Shown here piece after piece: positions 51,875-62,876 of a stretch of DNA of 64,000 nucleotides. The position numbers and the translations under genes were made by a program. Source of the DNA: Aspidapion aeneum (taxonomy: Eukaryota; Arthropoda; Insecta; Coleoptera; Brentidae); assembly GCA_963576565.1 (NCBI GenBank), contig OY755040.1, positions 26,456,703-26,520,702 on the forward strand. The letters run 5' to 3'. The notes beneath the pieces are model-generated. The model saw only the letters and a list, made by a program, of their open reading frames with translations, was not told the origin of the DNA and searched no databases. The number at the start of each line of letters is the position of its first letter. Within the stretch, counting starts at the first letter, position 1.

Positions 51875-52037
51875 ATTTCTCCAAAGCGGTGACCCTGGGC
51901 TCACCGCTCACTAATTCGTTTTGCCAGAAAAATGTTGCTCCAGACTTCGTCGTCTGTGACAGGAAGCGAGCCGACTACGACCACAGAAATTGCTGGAGGG
52001 CACCGACCTCCCGGAAACGGCCACCCGGACCATAGAG
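51875..52037 (+). CDS. WW-domain gene, first coding exon
   Basis: The exon lies between an acceptor (TTTTATTCCAG) and a donor (GAG followed by GTAATA). The start codon at 51932 is supported by an in-frame TGA at 51890-51892 upstream and by AAAA before the ATG. It encodes 35 complete residues, beginning MLLQTSSSVTGSEPTTTTE and ending GNGHPDHR, followed by one base of the next codon. This end is serine-, threonine-, proline- and glycine-rich and probably disordered. The part before the ATG is 5' untranslated, so a non-coding exon may precede it. The split codon is completed exactly by the exon at 54369. GC content is far above the surroundings. I do not recognise the family from this part alone. 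Confidence 0.72.
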
Positions 52038-54368
52038 GTAATAAAACGAGTAGAGATTTCAGCCACATTTTTGTCATTTTAAAATCATTTTGAGGTAGGG
52101 TAGACTCATATATCTATTCTTTCCTAAAAGTCAAAAGTCCAAGCTAATTCGTAATAGTTCCTCGGCTGTATCTAGCTTTTTTTAGATGTTATGGAAAATG
52201 TAAACAAAAAAAATACGTCCACAACAGATATCCGTGTTGCTCACAACACGCATGCGCACTTGGAGATCATCTTTCGCGACTTGGAATTTTCCGATATTTC
52301 AAGGAAGAGCTATGCTTTACTCATCAATTTCTTTTTGTTAGTATTTATGCTATTAGGTATAGTGGTAAATGCTGGTGTAGAAAGATTTGGATTTGGTTCA
52401 GAGATTGGAAGAAAAACCAATAGAACACACAAAACAAGATCCCTGTTGCCACCTCAAAATATTGACAGGGGCAGAGATATTCAAGATGGCGTCCAACATG
52501 CCGTCAAACTTTAAATTGCCGCTTTAAAGCCCAAATTGACACAGGTGTACATTTAAAATATATATTTATATATCTAAAAAATAATTTAATATTAGTTTTT
52601 TTTAATGGCTACAGAAACCTCCAAAAACCCCCCCAGACCCCCAAAAATCAAAAAATTTATGGTTTAAAAAAAATAAATAAAAACTAAGCTTCTAAGAGAA
52701 CATTTTCTAACATACTTTATTGCAGACAATAAAATTCCTTTTTTACCAAGGTAAAATTCAATGGAGACTGATAACAAACTCTCCAGAGGCGTCCGTTAAT
52801 TAAAGTAATTTAAAAAAGTTGAAAAAATACCCATGTTCTTCCCAAGATTTATTCAATTTTTCTTAAAACGATGTCTACAAAAAAACACACGTTATATTTT
52901 ATTATAGTCAATATAATTTTCTTTAAAATTATGTATAGCGTGATCGGAGTGGTTTCATAATTAAAACCTTAGGGACATTAGAAATTAGATCAATTATAAA
53001 AACAAACAGAAAATAAATCATTTTTGTTACAGGTTTTATCTAATTTTCTCAGAAACTAAGCAAGCTTACAATGAAAAACATATACCATACTTTATTATAG
53101 ACAGTAAAATTGCCTTTTTAAGAATGTGAAACTCGGTGGGGTTTGGCTTATAACAAACTCTCCAGCGACGTCCGTATATGGGGTTGATTTAAAAAAATCA
53201 TTCAAACATGTATTTTGCAAGTTTTATTCAATTTTCTTAAAAACCAAGCTATTTATCAAAAAATATACTTCGTCATAGACATTAAAAGTTCCTTTCAAAC
53301 GCTGTACATCAAAGTGAAAGTTATTAGTTACCGCTTCAGTGGTGTCCATAATTTAAAGTAATTCTTTAAAATCACCAAACTAATCAATTTCTTTACAGGT
53401 TTTATCCCATATTCTTTAAAACGAAGCTTCCTACTACAAAATGTCTTCTTAACTTTTCGATGGATAATGAAGTTTCCTTTTAAACCGTGTATTATAAAAT
53501 GTGGTGAAATTATGGCTAACTCTCCTGGGACATCTTTTTATTCGGGTCACTCTCAAAAAGTTCCAAAAAAACAGTTCTGTATTTTTTTTTAAACCGAAGG
53601 TCTGTAGAATAGAATAATGTAAATAGTATTTTTTTTCCTAAGAGCCTTATTTTTTTTTAATTTTTTTTTTAAATAGACAAAATATGTAATAAAAAACTGA
53701 TTATTTTGGTTATTTTTAAAAATTTATTTTTATAAGTACGCTGGAGACTTTTCTGTGACATAAACCCGACATTATATTATAGCTTTAAAAAAAATTGTAT
53801 TTTCTTCAATAAAGTATACTAACTACACATTTTTTCTCAAGAAGTGTAGTTTTTCAGAAAATTTTATAAAACTTATAATAAACATGTTTTATTGATTTAC
53901 GGACGTCACTGAAAATTTACTTGCTCTCCTAACCTTATCGACCAATACATTGTTGGAAAGCGAATTTTGTTTTCCACAAAAAACTGTTGTTCGCAATTTT
54001 CGATAAAAAGGTTAGTTTTCGAGAAAATTCAATAAAACTGAAAAAATAGGTTTTTTTTGAGTTGGCAACAGGGATATTCGGATTCAGTGGGGTCGAATTA
54101 GGAAAAAATGGTCTCTTGTCAAAAAGTAAAATATAATTTGCTTCTAGATCCTAAACGGAGAGCATTTTTAAATTTTTTGTTCTATTATAAGCTCTGAACT
54201 GGCTGGCCAGGTTTTTCACTGTTGTAATGTAAAGTAGCTACGATATAATTAAATTATTTGAGATGTCATCAGTCAAATGGAGTAACAGAAATTAAAGAAT
54301 GAGTTAGAGTGACGTAGAAATTTATGTAAATATTCAATATTGCAAATTTTATCTTTTTGTTTATTCAG
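52038..54368 (+). other. Intron of the WW gene with diverged tandem repeats
   Basis: The intron (2,331 bp) is bounded by GTAATA and TTATTCAG. Between about 52690 and 53470 a phrase like 'ggttttattcaattttctta' recurs near 52844, 53031, 53210 and 53397, giving roughly 180-187-bp diverged units that also share 'tactttattatagac' and 'caaactctccag'. A 107-codon ORF at 52191-52514 starts near the left end but has no recognisable domain. Confidence 0.6.
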
Positions 54369-54561
54369 GTTACGATATCAATGAGCAGGCAGAGCCCGAA
54401 TCAGGAAATGCCAGGGATTCCGGCGGTGGCGGCGCCGGCGATGTCGGTCCGGCAGAAATGCATCAGCAGGATTGCACCCGGGCCCTGCATGTTTTAGACT
54501 ATGCCCCTGCGCCTGGATGGACCGTACATGTTACGAAAGACGGACGCCTGTATTATTGCAA
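54369..54561 (+). CDS. WW-domain gene, second coding exon (N-terminal half of WW)
   Basis: The exon sits between TTATTCAG and GTAAGT, both strong splice signals. Joined to the first exon it completes a glycine codon and adds 63 more residues, then ends with AA of a split codon. Residues 54-59 are a glycine-rich patch. Residues 84-99, 'PGWTVHVTKDGRLYYC', match the first two strands of a WW domain: the first signature tryptophan is residue 86 and the tyrosine pair 97-98. The split codon can encode asparagine, as usual after YYC or YYV. WW domains are about 35-residue modules that bind proline-rich partners. The second tryptophan must lie in a later exon, which I could not find. The family is undetermined. 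Confidence 0.78.
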
Positions 54562-54710
54562 GTAAGTCTGTAAATATTTCATTTTGTATATACAGCAATT
54601 TGCAGTTATCCCACCGCCGCGCCGGCCGCGCCCGCGCCCGCCGAAATAGTTTGCAGCCAGTGTATAATCGAATTTCTTTAACACTTTTATACCGAGGAAT
54701 ATCTTGAATC

Positions 54711-54792
54711 GGTTTTAGAGTTTACCTTGGCGTTATATCTGGATGAATCGTACCTACACGTTGCGAAAGACGGGAAGCTGTAATATTGCAAG
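54711..54792 (+). pseudogene. Decayed tandem copy of the WW exon
   Basis: About 229 bp downstream of the WW exon, 'ggcgttatatctggatgaatcgtac' and 'gttgcgaaagacgggaagctg' repeat the exon's 3' half, followed by 'tattgcaagtatgttggtaaatatt', which repeats its donor and intron start. The signature tryptophan TGG has become TGA, a 2-bp insertion shifts the frame, and the first tyrosine TAT has become TAA. The donor GT is kept. It is a dead exon duplicate. Confidence 0.8.
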
Positions 54793-56464
54793 TATGTTGG
54801 TAAATATTGCGTGTATTTGAAGAGATGTGCAGCTATTGTGCCTTAATAGCCTCGCAAAGTGCCTGCAGCGTAAAGTAACAGGCAGTCAGGGCTTAATTGC
54901 GCTATTAAATTTGTTACTCACAATCTTAGAATATTACTCTAGCTCACAATAATAGTAAATACTAGATTTTCCTTTAACGTTTATAAAAACAAAGAACAAA
55001 GAAGGTACGTAAAATCAATTAATTGTACATTAATTCAATGATCACAGATATTATTATTATGAAAAAGTTTATTTCATTCTTATTCAAAAGTTCATTATAT
55101 TAATGTTTTTGTACATTGGATCAATAAACTCTGTTCTTTGGCTAAAAATTATTGTATAACGTACATTTTGTTTCTCCGCGTATTTTATTGAACTTGAATC
55201 GGTATTAAAAAATTTGACTCTTTCTTTTCGGCTTGGTGACGATTCCAGAGCGGCGATTGGTTGCCAAAGATTAGATTTCCAGAAACCTAAAAGAATAATT
55301 CTTTTAGAATTTTTAATTTGTCGTGGAAGAAGGTCCCTTTGCATTGGCAAGGCATTGCGGCAATAACTCAACTCCATATATTATGATATATCACAGCACC
55401 CTCAAATTAACAAGTCCTAGCCTTCTTTGAAGCTAACTTTTTAAAGGAGCATCGTATCAATATACAGTTTTGGGAATATAGTAGACCACATTTTGCTCAA
55501 TAATTCGCCTTATAACCAAAAACTTCGTACGAGCTTCAATTTCTCGGATATTTACAAAAAACGGTTTTTAAGGCTGATATATTATCATCGCTTCACTTGA
55601 AGTGTGTTAATAGGTTAGCTAGGAAGGTATCAGATCCCTCATGGATCCATTTATTTTGTTTTCAAAATAGTCAAAATTTTGGATCTGTCAGCCTTCGAAA
55701 CTCTTGCCATTCAAAGTAGGATCAGGCTAGATAATTTGAGGGGGTTGTGGGTGTATCAACCTCTACTTGGTTTAGAGCGCCTACTGGGCGCTTTTGTAGA
55801 TGGCTGTATCTTGTCCTTGTCAGGCTTGATTGATCTTAATGTTACGTCTTGATCTGATGATGTGATCCCATTCCAAAAACAACAACTGATGATACTGTGC
55901 CTACGGATAAGGATCCTCTTTTGAAAGATTGAATGAAATTCTTCATCCGCTGGCCACCCTCATTCCCACTCGCTAACAATTCCAGTGTTCCTCTCACCAA
56001 CTTATCCTACCGCCGGCGGCGTCGAGTAGCAAAAAATGTATCGGAATTAAAAAAAAATAGCTGTCTGAAAGGCTTAAGACATCGGTCTATCCAAAAAGGG
56101 ACTGCTTTTGTTCTTGGGAAGAACGACAAGTTTTTAAATTTTCTTTCAAGTCAAGTCAAGAGCAGGTAGATGATAGTGGCTAGACGGCATTAAAAACTAA
56201 TTGACCGATTTTGATGAAATTTAGTTCACATTTGGCTCCTAAGCTTGAGTTGGTTCCATTGGAAGCTTGTTTAATTCAATTTAAAAGGATTACCTAGGGG
56301 TAGTTTTCTAACATTTAGATTTTAGTTAAAATATTTAAGGTCTAGAGAAAAAAACATATTTTTTTGTTTTTTAAAATCAGCGGCAGTAAAATTAAGGGAG
56401 GAAGAATTGTACAAAATTTATTTTTATATAAATAATGGCTTATTTGAAGTTAAAAGTAATCGTT
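54793..56464. other. Downstream stretch with a family S copy
   Basis: A minus-oriented family S repeat (copy 5) covers about 55430-55661, ending GATCCATTTATTTT. At about 56185 'ttgaccgattttgatgaaat' followed by 'ttggctcctaagcttgagttgg' is the same box and following block as in the CTGT elements, without a microsatellite. ORFs at 55084-55377 (minus) and 55933-56169 (plus) have no recognisable domain. No exon completing the WW domain was found. Confidence 0.5.
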
Positions 56465-58376
56465 CCCAAGTAACATTATTACCATTCAAGGTTTTATTAA
56501 TTTGGTTCCTAGGTTATTTAGAGGGTGTTGTTATGGGTTTTAGGATCAATTTGGATACATAAAGGTAATTTATATTGCCAAATACCTAAAGAGGTGTTAT
56601 ACAACCAAAAAGTGATTTATAAAGGGAGTATAATAAAACTGATATTCCTTCTGTTCCTTTTAGATACTTTTGGTTTTATTGATTTCTGATTTATAAAGAT
56701 GGTCTTATAAAACCCTTTTACTTAAACTTTTTAAAAAGAAATAAATATAAGCTTTGGTCATTTAGTTTTTTTCATTACTTTAGGTCATCACAAAAGTGTT
56801 TTATAATAGAGCTAAAACGTTACCTTATAGCCTTTTGTTTTTATAGTTACCACTAGTTTAAAAGTAAATATGATTAGATAGGCAGCCATATAGATGGTTT
56901 TTAAGAGTGGTAAATATAAACTTTAGACTTTTGGTTTTTGCCATCACTTTTAGGCATTTTAAAAATGTTTCATAGGAAGGCTTAAAGGTAAACTTAATTA
57001 TTTTGTATTTATAGTTACCCATAGCTGTATATTAAATATTATTTAAATAGGCGGCCATATAAAACCTCGTTTCCTTAAGGGTTCTAACAGAAGTAAGTAA
57101 ATACTTTCGTGTTTTATTTTTTTTAGGTATTTCTGGTAAAAATAATAGATATACCTAGGAACAGATTGGTACCTACATATTACAAGATTGATTATTAAAA
57201 GCCCAATAATTAATAATTGTTGAGTTTCCGTCCTCCTGGGTAGGACACCCAGGCCTAGATAAGGCCTGTTTAGACGGCCAATATAAGAGGTTGCCCTCCA
57301 ACCTGCAGGCACAACGAATATCATTGCACTGGCCCTCTCGATTGTATCGAAATAGTACGATAAAAAACATTTAAAAGTGTTGAATTATAAGCTTTTAAAC
57401 ACTTTAAAAAACAAATAAAAAAATTTTACTGAGGTTGTTGATGTTGACTATGTTTACTTTGTTTTTTTTGTTGGTTTCATAAGGGCACTCAAAAATCCTT
57501 GTTGCGATACAGTAACAAATAAAACCAAGTGACCGCTATAAAACCATTATACATTTAGTTAAAAAATATTGTAAAGAGAAAATATTTATCTAGTCGTTTT
57601 AGCACATTGACTTCTCCCTTCAGGGCCTTATGCAACTCAATGTTTTAGCAGTGTTTTTTTACAATAATTTTACTTAAATTTTGATTTATGTAAACCAAGC
57701 GGACTTTTTTAATGGTGAATAGAGTAAATTATTTTATTTTTATATTAAATATTTGTTATTTTGTTATCAAAAAACTATTAAAAAGCATTTCTGAGCTGGC
57801 GCGCTTGTTTTGAGAATTTTTTAGATACGATTTTATCAGAAAAATAAATCTGGCAGGCAATTTGATCATCAACAAAACGACAAACTCGGTATATTTTTTT
57901 GTGATAAAATAATTTTGGGACTGACATTTTTGGCAATTTTGGGACCTAAATTATTTTATATAGCCATTGTGAATATAAAATATCGCCATAGCTTTTATAG
58001 GAAAACTTCTTTACTCTAAAGGTATTACGGTATTCAACAGAATCGCCAGGATACCAAATTACCAAATCTAGTTTTATAATAGGATGAAGGACGTTTCTGA
58101 GTTGCTTTTAGAACCTAGCATAATAGCTTTAAGCTCTAAAAGGTTCTATACTGGTGGAACCGCCAGAGGGCGAAGCTGGAGTTTATCTCTTATGGTTTTA
58201 TAGTGAGTTTTATACATAGGTTGCCACCATCAATTTAGGAGTCCCATTTAGGAGGTCTAAGGGGTATATAAGGGTAATGGGAACGTGCTAGCGACCAAAC
58301 ATTGAAACTAATGGTTTTAAGGAAAGGCGCTGGCTACCTTTTAGCTTCTGCTATAAATAAAGAAATGTTACTTGGG
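56465..58376. mobile_element. CCC...GGG element T3 (inverted ends CCCAAGTAACATT)
   Basis: CCCAAGTAACATTATTACC at the left and GAAATGTTACTTGGG at the right are inverted. TT lies directly outside both ends, as in T1 and T2. The interior has many 'ggttttat' or 'gttttataa' phrases and no recognisable transposase. At 1.9 kb it is the longest of the three. Confidence 0.7.
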
Positions 58377-58590
58377 TTATATTATGGGGGAATGGGTATG
58401 GAGTAAAATAATCTTCCGCTTTAAATTCTACGTCTGTGGTTATACACATTGAAGTGAAGAGATGCCGATCGCTATAGTTCGTCAAATCAAACGCTCGATT
58501 CTGTGAACACCCTCGGTCATTGCTTCTGCTAACTACCTTATTCATATGGTGAGTGTGCGTATGGTGTCCGGAGATAAGAATAGCACCAGG

Positions 58591-58759
58591 CAATGGCGTA
58601 TATAGAAAAAAGTTTCGGGAGGGCCGAGACAGTTTCAGGGGGGGGTCCGAGACCTCATGAGGCCGTATTTTATGCTATTTAATGTTTGTATTCTTGAAAT
58701 ATGTGGAAAATATCAAAAAAATCTTAGCTTTGGGAGGGGGGGGGGTATATACGCCACTG
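58591..58759. mobile_element. hAT MITE with CAATGGCGTATATA ends
   Basis: CAATGGCGTATATAG at the left pairs with TATATACGCCACTG at the right. The flanks GCACCAGG (58583-58590) and ACACCAGG (58760-58767) agree at seven of eight bases. It shares 'ggggtccgagacctcatga' with the element at 28909. A poly-G run precedes the right end. Confidence 0.88.
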
Positions 58760-58767
58760 ACACCAGG

Positions 58768-59750
58768 GATAGCCTGTCGTAAGAGGCGAATCAAGGACCC
58801 TCGACCCATGAATAAATGGGTAGTCTGGTAACGAACGAGCTTTGACCAGTATGTTATTTGTATCACAATAGATAACATCTATGGTAAAGAGCATGGGTGA
58901 ATCAAGTGGCTCTCTAAATGGATTCGGTGACTTGGCCATTTAGGAAATTACCACATCCATCAGGGAATATGGAGTACCTATTTGGAGCCAGCAGCTAGTG
59001 CGGGCACATTGTGGCTCTCTGTACCTTATTGGTTATGTCAAAAAGGTTTATGACCCATGAGTGTTCTAAGGCTACAACCGTGGTATTATGTGGTCATGAT
59101 GAATAGGTTTCTCGCCTAGAATATAATTTGAAGTCTACTGAGTTCTATTTACTAGATAGTATTTAAACTATTATCTGAGTCGAACACAGTGGTGTCTAAC
59201 GAGCCCAGAAAAGCGTGCCTAGGTGCCAGGTTAGATCCTTTAAGGGTGCTAACCGCCACCATCATAACTACGATCGTACAATCATATGGTGAAAGCATTG
59301 ATGCCTATTTATTTGACGAAAGATTATTTTCAACACTAGCAATTAGGCGCGCTAAAATTCAGCAAGAAACAAAACAACACAAATTAAGTATACCCGTAGG
59401 CATTTGTCTGGTTTTTAAAATAAACATATGCAGACTCCACGTGTTTCCTTGTAATTAATATTTGAGCTGCAACTGTTGTTTTTTTTTTCTGGTACTGTAA
59501 AGAGTTTTTGACAAGGTCTGATAACTTTTATAATTGCTTTCGCGTTTTGCCAACACCTTGCCCACCTATTTTTAAATAATTTTATAAAAGAAACAACAAA
59601 AATGCTGATAAAAAAAACTACCGAAAAAAGTTTGGGCTCAAATTTCTACTGTATCAAAGGAAAAAAGTAAGGCAACTAAAAAATCAAGCATAATAGATAA
59701 TTAAAACATTTTTTGTAACTCTAAATTTATTAAAACAGGGTTTCACGCCT
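58768..59750. other. Unannotated stretch
   Basis: No exon or bounded repeat was recognised. The ORF at 59189-59458 has no known motif. Confidence 0.4.
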
Positions 59751-59754
59751 TTTC

Positions 59755-59960
59755 AAAGAAAAATTGATACAGTGGACCATGAGATATTACTGCTTAAATT
59801 AAAAAACCTTGATTTTATATGCTTTAACTCATAATTGGTTTAGCAATTTCTTAGATCAACGTAAACAATTTGTACAACTGCACGGAACGCAAAGCTCTGA
59901 AAAGAACTTGAAGAGCGGTGTCCCTCAGGGGTCATACTTCCAACACTTTTTCTAACATAC
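59755..59960 (+). pseudogene. Non-LTR retrotransposon reverse transcriptase fragment
   Basis: One frame gives 'DTVDHEILLLKLKNLDF' and, after a frameshift, 'NWFSNFLDQRKQFVQLHGTQ' then 'LKSGVPQGSYFQ'. These match the 'FDTVDH..LL.KL', 'W..SYL..R.Q.V' and 'GVPQGS' blocks of reverse transcriptases from LINE-type elements (CR1 and Jockey groups among others). The catalytic FADD block is not visible and a stop follows within ten codons. It is a short dead fragment. Confidence 0.72.
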
Positions 59961-60129
59961 ATTAATTCAATATCAAAATTTATTGCTCGTTAACGGTCGA
60001 AGGTACAAAAAACTGCACGATACTAGTTTCTAGATGAAACAAGGAATTTATTCTATATCTTTGAATCAATCAACGACGAGGTTTGGGAAACAGTAAACAA
60101 AGAGTATTCCAGCTGATTTTTGTTTATTT

Positions 60130-60340
60130 CAGATTGTTATTATTATTTGACACGCCTAGGGACGTACACTCTGTTGCTTCGTTTAGGTTTGATATAAATA
60201 TTTTAAAAACTGCGAAAGCTATTAACGAAAAATGAAAAAATTTAAATAATTTTAACAGTCTGTAAATCGCCAACGAAGCGTTTGCGGACCTATGTCTGTG
60301 CATGGAACGTAGTTTTAAAATAAGCCAAATAATCACGCCT
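60130..60340 (-). mobile_element. Fragment of the CAGGGTGTTTT foldback family
   Basis: 'cgaagcgtttgcggacctatgt' and the preceding 180 bp resemble, in reverse complement, the left half of the foldback at 26230-26827 ('ggtccgtaaacgctgag'). Terminal CAGGGTG ends are missing. Confidence 0.5.
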
Positions 60341-61049
60341 TCTTATTTGTATGTAGGTCTAACAAACATTAATACAATTCTGGCAAGGCTTTGCGACTTT
60401 TAAATAACAGCCAGATGGTATTTAAAGCTTTTGTTATAATACAACTTTTAGAACTCAGAAAAAAAAAGGGCACTTATTTCATTTTATTTTTCAGTTCCCA
60501 AAATCTTTATGGCCTCCCCTAATAAAAGAAAAACTATGGGCCTTTTTAAACAAAATTAAGTTTTCTAGGAAGGAAAAAGCTAAAAATTGTAAAAACTGTT
60601 TTTTTTTTCAGGATCAGGTAATTTTTAAAAAAAAAAATCCTGGAACAAATCTAGTTATTATAACTAAAACATGTCGACCCCAAAACCTCGCTTTTTTTGG
60701 ACACTTAAAATTTCTCTTTTCTTACTCTACACTCAAAAATACTTTGGCGTGCTTGTTTAAATTGGCTTTTCCGTCTTTTATAGAAATTGACTAATTAGTA
60801 TTTTGCACACGTGACAAATAAATAAATATTCAGAAATCGAAAGGCTGCACCGGTATTGAAAACGTGCTCCGCTGCAAGTTGACATTCTTCGTGTTTTGAG
60901 TTTATTCTATTTAATAATATAAAATTTATTAGGTCTTACCAGCTAAATTATATCCGAGAACAGTCTTGGTTCTGTATAATACTGCAGCGGCAGCGTCATA
61001 AAAATGAAAATTCAGGAGTTCATCGATGAAGACACTCATAGATTAATAA

Positions 61050-61303
61050 CACAGCCCCACCAAAAAAAAGAAAGTTCATTCATACTCGAGGGTCGGACAT
61101 ATGTATTCCCATATATTTTGCACCTCTAACCACGCAATTTTCCGGAATCCACCTCTCAGGCCATATATGGGCCATTTTTGGCCCCTGGGGCCAATTGCAG
61201 ACGTGGAGGGCCATTTCTAAGTTCGGGATCGGATTCAGTATCGAAAAATACATGAGACACATATGTCCGACCCTCGAGTATAATTTTTTTTTGTGGGGCT
61301 GTG
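61050..61303. mobile_element. 254-bp MITE with TAA duplication
   Basis: CACAGCCCCACCAAAAAAAA at the left is mirrored by TTTTTTTTGTGGGGCTGTG at the right. A second inverted block 'atactcgagggtcggacata' lies inside. TAA flanks both sides (61047-61049 and 61304-61306), a 3-bp duplication suggesting a PIF/Harbinger-type mechanism. The 60-codon ORF inside is accidental. Confidence 0.85.
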
Positions 61304-61657
61304 TAATTGTCAGTGTAAAATAGGTAGGTATTAGAATTAAGCGCCCTTACTCTCAGAAAGAAAATTTTTGCCGTTCTGATGCTCTACATGTGATTATTAA
61401 TAATTTATAGAGCATATAGTATTGTTAGTGGCTAAGGCTTTAGCCTGGAATATACTAGCCAAGTATCTGAGACTATCCTTCAAATGCACCGCACTTAAGC
61501 ACGATTATGGATTTAATCGCGATTAAGTCATTGTTGCTGATATAAAAGAAACAACAAAGTGGGATATTGAATTAGCTAAACTTTGTTACAGTGCATACGA
61601 GGGTACATCCTATACATTTTTTTGAATCTTAACGCTGACAGCATTTTGAATATATAA

Positions 61658-62433
61658 AATATCAGTATTGTCAAACGATTAGACAGAAAAATTCAAACCA
61701 CTATATATAGGAAACCTACACATACGGGACAGTACCTAAATTTTAAGTCTAATCATTCTGTTGCAACAAAACAAGGAGTTATAAGAAGTTTGTATTTAAG
61801 AGCCATAAATATTTGTAGTAATAATGAAGAATTAACCACAGAAATTAACAACATTAAAAACGAAATTACAACAGAATGGTTATTTCGAGAAATTAATAAA
61901 CTCAACGATATGTAAAATTAAAAACAAACTAAATGTACCAAATTCTCAATTCTCAAGGGATTTCAGAAAACATAAGACGAATAGCTAAACACTATAATAT
62001 TAAAACAGTATTTTTTTCGGGAAATACCATAAGAAGTTTTGTAACTAAAACAAAACCAGACAATCCCTCAAATAATAAGGAATGTATTTACCAAATCCCG
62101 TGTGAGTGTGGTAAATCATATGTAGGTGAAACGAAACGCCCTCTTCAGGTTAGAGTAAATGAACATCTAAAAAGTACCCAATTAGGGGATATTGAAAGAT
62201 CCGGTTTAGCAGATCATGAATGGTCAAATGATCACAGGATTCAGTGGTCAGAAGCTAAAGTTTTACATAAGGAGTCGCATTGGTGAAAACAAAAGTTTAT
62301 TAAAGCTGCGTTTATAATGCAGAATAAAGAAGTTTTCAGTCAACCAAGCACGGACATACCAAACATATGGAAACCACTCCTTGAGGAAAACAGACGTCTT
62401 AGGTTTAAAAAGGGGGCAGGCCGTCACACCTGA
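61658..62433 (+). pseudogene. Penelope-like element 3' end (RT tail and GIY-YIG nuclease)
   Basis: Penelope-like elements encode a reverse transcriptase followed by a GIY-YIG endonuclease. Here 61658-61914 reads 'LDRKIQTTIYRKPTHTGQYL' and 'FKSNHSVATKQGVIRSLYLR', the end of the RT region. After a stop and frameshift, 61933-62283 reads 'ECIYQIPCECGKSYVGETKR' and 'PLQVRVNEHLKS', containing the family's IPC...Y(I/V)G core and a downstream arginine. A TGA interrupts at 62284, after which 'KQKFIKAAFIMQNKEVFSQP' runs to a stop at 62433. The 5' part is missing. Truncated and inactive. Confidence 0.88.
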
Positions 62434-62876
62434 CTGCACACCAAGTAGTATAAGTAGTAGCCTAGAGACTAGATTGTTTAGATTACACTTGATAACTGTT
62501 AGAGATACTTACTAACCGAAACGTCGTGTTTTAAAATAAATATAGACAATGGAAGTCCGAAATTTTATTTCTATATCAGTATTACATCAGAACAAGCTCT
62601 GTACTTAAAAATTGGTACTGTTCTTCGCTCAGTCCTCTGATATTGTATAGGTTGACGCTTTTTATTATATTGGCCATGACGTCGTTCGTTATTTCATAAA
62701 AGGTTAGTTAGACTACGCTTTGATTACTGCGCAGCCTTAAATAGGAGCCACGGAACGTTGGACGCCATTTTTTCACAGGTTTTAAGTACGAGCTGTTACC
62801 CCTATATGTCGCGATGGTGCTACCGAGGGGTGCTTAGCAGGTCGGCCGGCTGGATGTTCATGTACATAGTATGAAT

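Noticed and set aside
52191..52514. 107-codon ORF in the WW gene intron, with a hydrophobic stretch
   Set aside because: It has no recognisable family and no evident splice signals, and it sits next to diverged intronic repeats. It could be a relic, but nothing positive supports a gene.
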